Source: JAKVCB01 sp963578605 (lineage in GTDB: Bacteria; Planctomycetota; Planctomycetia; Pirellulales; Lacipirellulaceae). Taken from it: DNA of 15,428 nt. Position 1 is the stretch's first letter. Every line of letters starts with the position of its first letter. The DNA is taken from NCBI GenBank assembly GCA_963578605.1, contig CAUZEA010000120.1:1-15428 (forward strand), in the 5' to 3' direction. A program made the translations under genes and the position numbers. Below the pieces are notes generated by a model. It was not told the DNA's origin. It made no database searches and saw only the letters and a program-made list of their open reading frames with translations. Of the stretch, positions 13,466-15,428 are shown piece by piece.

Positions 13466-13606
13466 ATGGCGGTCGGGATTGTCGGTGCCGGTGGAATCAC
13501 CAGCGTCAAACGGAGACTAGTTTGCATCCACCCAGGAAACATCACCATCAACGGAATCGTCGCTGGCGGTGATAGCCACAGGGGGATTGTCGCCGGGCTT
13601 CGCTAG
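13466..13606 (+). CDS. Possible small ORF in the ppk1 leader (46 codons, unrecognised)
   Basis: ATG 13466 to TAG 13604-13606 encodes a 46-residue glycine/isoleucine/valine-rich peptide that begins MAVGIVGAGGITSVKRR and ends GDSHRGIVAGLR. The third-base choice looks like that of real genes here (mostly C-ending Ile, Val, Asn and Thr codons), and GGGTGGG just upstream could serve as a ribosome site. The frame is open back to 13388, so it could also be the end of a decayed gene. It ends 53 bp before ppk1 on the same strand. I recognise no family. Other frames here give arginine-rich, low-quality peptides. The remaining spacer bases hold the repeat and hairpins listed separately. Confidence 0.25.
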   Translation: MAVGIVGAGGITSVKRRLVCIHPGNITINGIVAGGDSHRGIVAGLR

Positions 13607-13659
13607 GCGTTTTACTGGCGCCAAAGCCGGGCGGTTGTTCCACTGTGGGAAAGTTTGGG

Positions 13660-15428
13660 ATGACTCCAATGTACGAAGAAACCTTTCTGCCAGAACATTT
13701 TATTAATCGCGAGTTGAGTTGGCTGGAATTCAACGCCCGTGTTCTTGAGGAGGCTCAAGACGAAAGCAACCGTCTGCTGGAGCGCACAAAATTTCTCGCG
13801 ATCTTTGCTTCGAATCTTGATGAGTTTTTCATGGTTCGGGTGGCTGGGCTGCGCGAACAAGCCTTTGGGAACATGCCACCGCAAGATATCCCGGCAGATG
13901 ATCTTGGCTCATTGGAGCAACTGCAAAAGATTGCCTTTCGCACTCAGCAGTTGGTAGTCCAACAATACCAGTGTTGGAACGATTCGATTGTGCCGGCATT
14001 GGCGGAAGAAGATATCCATTTCGTAACGCAGTCGGAACTTCATCGCAAACAGCGTAAGTCACTTGATAAGTTCTTTCACCAGCAGGTGTTTCCCGTACTT
14101 ACACCCATGGCAATCGATCCGAGCCATCCCAGTCCAAGATTTCACAATCGTGGGCTGTACCTGGCCGCCCTCCTTTCACGGCACACCGGGATCGGTCCCG
14201 AGCAGTTATTCGCAGTCGTGCAAATTCCGCAAGTGCTCCCTCGATTCGTAGTGCTGGAACCTGGTAACGAACAGGCATTCGTGCTTTTAGAAGATTTGGT
14301 TTCCGATCGTTTGCCCGAACTTTTTGGTGGCTACGACATTGTCGACAATGCCACGTTCCGGATAACGCGTGATATGGATATCGTGTTGCTCGAGCAAGAA
14401 GCTGATGACATGTTACGGAACATCGAATCTCGCTTGAGGGCCCGGCAACGGACAGAGGCAGTTCGGCTTGAGGTGTCGGAAGACATCAACCCAAAACTGC
14501 TCAACATGATTGTTGGTGAGGAAAGTATCAAACGTAATAACGCCGATGAGGTAAGCGGTTATAACGAGGTGTACACAGTCCAAGGCTTGCTCGACATGAC
14601 AAGCCTCTTAGAACTCCACGCACTGATCAACCGCGATGATTTGCGAGATCCGCCATTGACGCCAAAGGTGCCCCTGGCACTCCACAACGATAAAGAACTC
14701 TTCGAAGAAATTGGTAAACATGATATCCTGGTGCACCATCCGTATGATTCGTTCGATCCAGTTGTGGAATTCATTCAGCGAGCCGCAAGTGATCCCCAGG
14801 TGTTGGCTATCAAGCAAACCCTCTATCGCACGAGTGGCGACAGCCCAATTGTACGGGCTCTGATCACCGCAGCCGAAAATGGCAAGCATGTGACGGCTTT
14901 GGTTGAGTTAAAAGCCCGCTTCGACGAAGCCAACAACATCATTTGGGCTCGGCAAATGGAACGCGCTGGTGTTCACGTCGTGTTCGGGTTTATGGATCTC
15001 AAAACTCATTGCAAGCTGGCGATGGTTGTCCGGCAAGAAGACAAACAGGTACGGCGGTACGTCCATCTTGGAACCGGCAACTACAACCCAAGCACGGCAC
15101 GGGTCTATACCGATCTGGGTTTGTTTACCTCCGATCAGGCCATGGCCGATGAAGTTTCTGCACTATTCAACTTTCTTACAGGTTACTCTCAAAATCACGA
15201 CTGGCAAAAACTGATCATCGCCCCTCAGGACCTCCATCGCAAAACTCTGGAATTCATCGAGGAACAAGCAGAGCGGGCCCGTCACGGCAAGCGGGCACGG
15301 ATTTTTGTCAAACTCAATTCACTCGTCGATCGCAAGACGATCAACGCACTCTACCGAGCCAGCCAAATGGGAGTCCCGATCGATCTGGTGATCCGCGGAA
15401 TCTGCTGCCTGAGGCCTGGACTGCCCGG
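13660..15428 (+). CDS. ppk1: Polyphosphate kinase 1 (partial, 3' end outside window)
   Basis: It reversibly transfers the gamma phosphate of ATP to a growing polyphosphate chain. The open frame runs 589 codons to the window edge with no stop. The N domain has NRELSWLEFN at 16-25 and SNLDEFFMVRVAGLR from residue 51, with Asn52 the likely ATP-contacting residue. The head domain includes FHQQVFPVLTPMAIDPSHPSP-like sequence. The catalytic C1 domain shows LYRTSGDSPIV (Arg390) and LKARFDEANNI (Arg420), the probable metal-site arginines. LKTHCKLAMVVR follows, and VHLGTGNYNPSTARVYTDLG at 468-487 has His469 as the expected phosphohistidine. The last residues, IRGICCLRPGLP, begin the C2 domain, so roughly 100 residues are missing. 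I chose ATG 13660 because GGGAAAG (13647-13653) lies 6 bp upstream; ATG 13669 is in frame and also plausible. No ppx or pap gene is visible nearby. Confidence 0.96.
   Translation, partial: MTPMYEETFLPEHFINRELSWLEFNARVLEEAQDESNRLLERTKFLAIFASNLDEFFMVRVAGLREQAFGNMPPQDIPADDLGSLEQLQKIAFRTQQLVVQQYQCWNDSIVPALAEEDIHFVTQSELHRKQRKSLDKFFHQQVFPVLTPMAIDPSHPSPRFHNRGLYLAALLSRHTGIGPEQLFAVVQIPQVLPRFVVLEPGNEQAFVLLEDLVSDRLPELFGGYDIVDNATFRITRDMDIVLLEQEADDMLRNIESRLRARQRTEAVRLEVSEDINPKLLNMIVGEESIKRNNADEVSGYNEVYTVQGLLDMTSLLELHALINRDDLRDPPLTPKVPLALHNDKELFEEIGKHDILVHHPYDSFDPVVEFIQRAASDPQVLAIKQTLYRTSGDSPIVRALITAAENGKHVTALVELKARFDEANNIIWARQMERAGVHVVFGFMDLKTHCKLAMVVRQEDKQVRRYVHLGTGNYNPSTARVYTDLGLFTSDQAMADEVSALFNFLTGYSQNHDWQKLIIAPQDLHRKTLEFIEEQAERARHGKRARIFVKLNSLVDRKTINALYRASQMGVPIDLVIRGICCLRPGLP

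Noticed and set aside
13333..13572. Plus-strand ORF of 79 codons in the ftsH-ppk1 spacer
   Set aside because: The product is rich in Arg, His and Gln with poor codon pattern, and it starts inside the hairpin region. The overlapping frame at 13466-13606 is more gene-like.
1..15428. Search for CRISPR arrays, tRNA genes, insertion sequences or phage genes
   Set aside because: No repeat-spacer periodicity, cloverleaf with a TTCGA-type arm, transposase motif or phage protein was seen. Nearly all the sequence is accounted for by core genes.

Overview
The window (15,428 bp, GC-moderate) looks like chromosome from a member of the Planctomycetota, probably a Pirellula/Rhodopirellula-like lineage. This rests on the style of the proteins: an aspartate kinase with four ACT domains, a LeuRS without zinc cysteines, an FtsH with a long low-complexity periplasmic insert, few Shine-Dalgarno sequences, and roomy intergenic gaps. 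It is a judgement from memory of protein families, not from a database search. There is no tRNA, rRNA, CRISPR array, insertion sequence, prophage or integration scar that I can see.

Layout. (1) 1-769, plus strand: the last 51 codons of valS, then a small bifunctional-nuclease (DUF151) protein. (2) 836-5388, minus strand: a three-gene cluster, transcribed right to left, of homoserine dehydrogenase (hom), an archaeal-type phosphoglycerate-mutase homologue (apgM family) and aspartate kinase (lysC). (3) 5389-5691: a divergent spacer with a candidate hom promoter and a terminator-like hairpin. (4) 5692-13224, plus strand: leuS, a cyanobacterial/plant-like glgC, a lipoprotein with about seven MORN-type repeats, and ftsH. 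(5) 13225-13659: a 435-bp spacer with a hairpin, a perfect 15-bp tandem repeat and a possible 46-codon ORF. (6) 13660 to the window end: polyphosphate kinase ppk1, cut by the window edge.

How the genes work together. The minus-strand cluster covers entry to the aspartate family (LysC) and the branch to homoserine (Hom). The phosphatase-superfamily protein between them sits where a homoserine kinase would be expected. It resembles the 'proposed homoserine kinase' branch of the aPGM family, so it is the best functional lead here. GlgC (glycogen precursor) and Ppk1 (polyphosphate) are storage enzymes but are not in one operon. ValS and LeuS are housekeeping synthetases. FtsH is the membrane quality-control protease. 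The MORN lipoprotein has no assigned role.

The window is mostly ordinary core genome. The points worth a second look are the apgM-type gene in the threonine cluster, possible RNA-level control signals around hom and lysC, the FtsH insert, the MORN lipoprotein, and the unexplained spacer upstream of ppk1.
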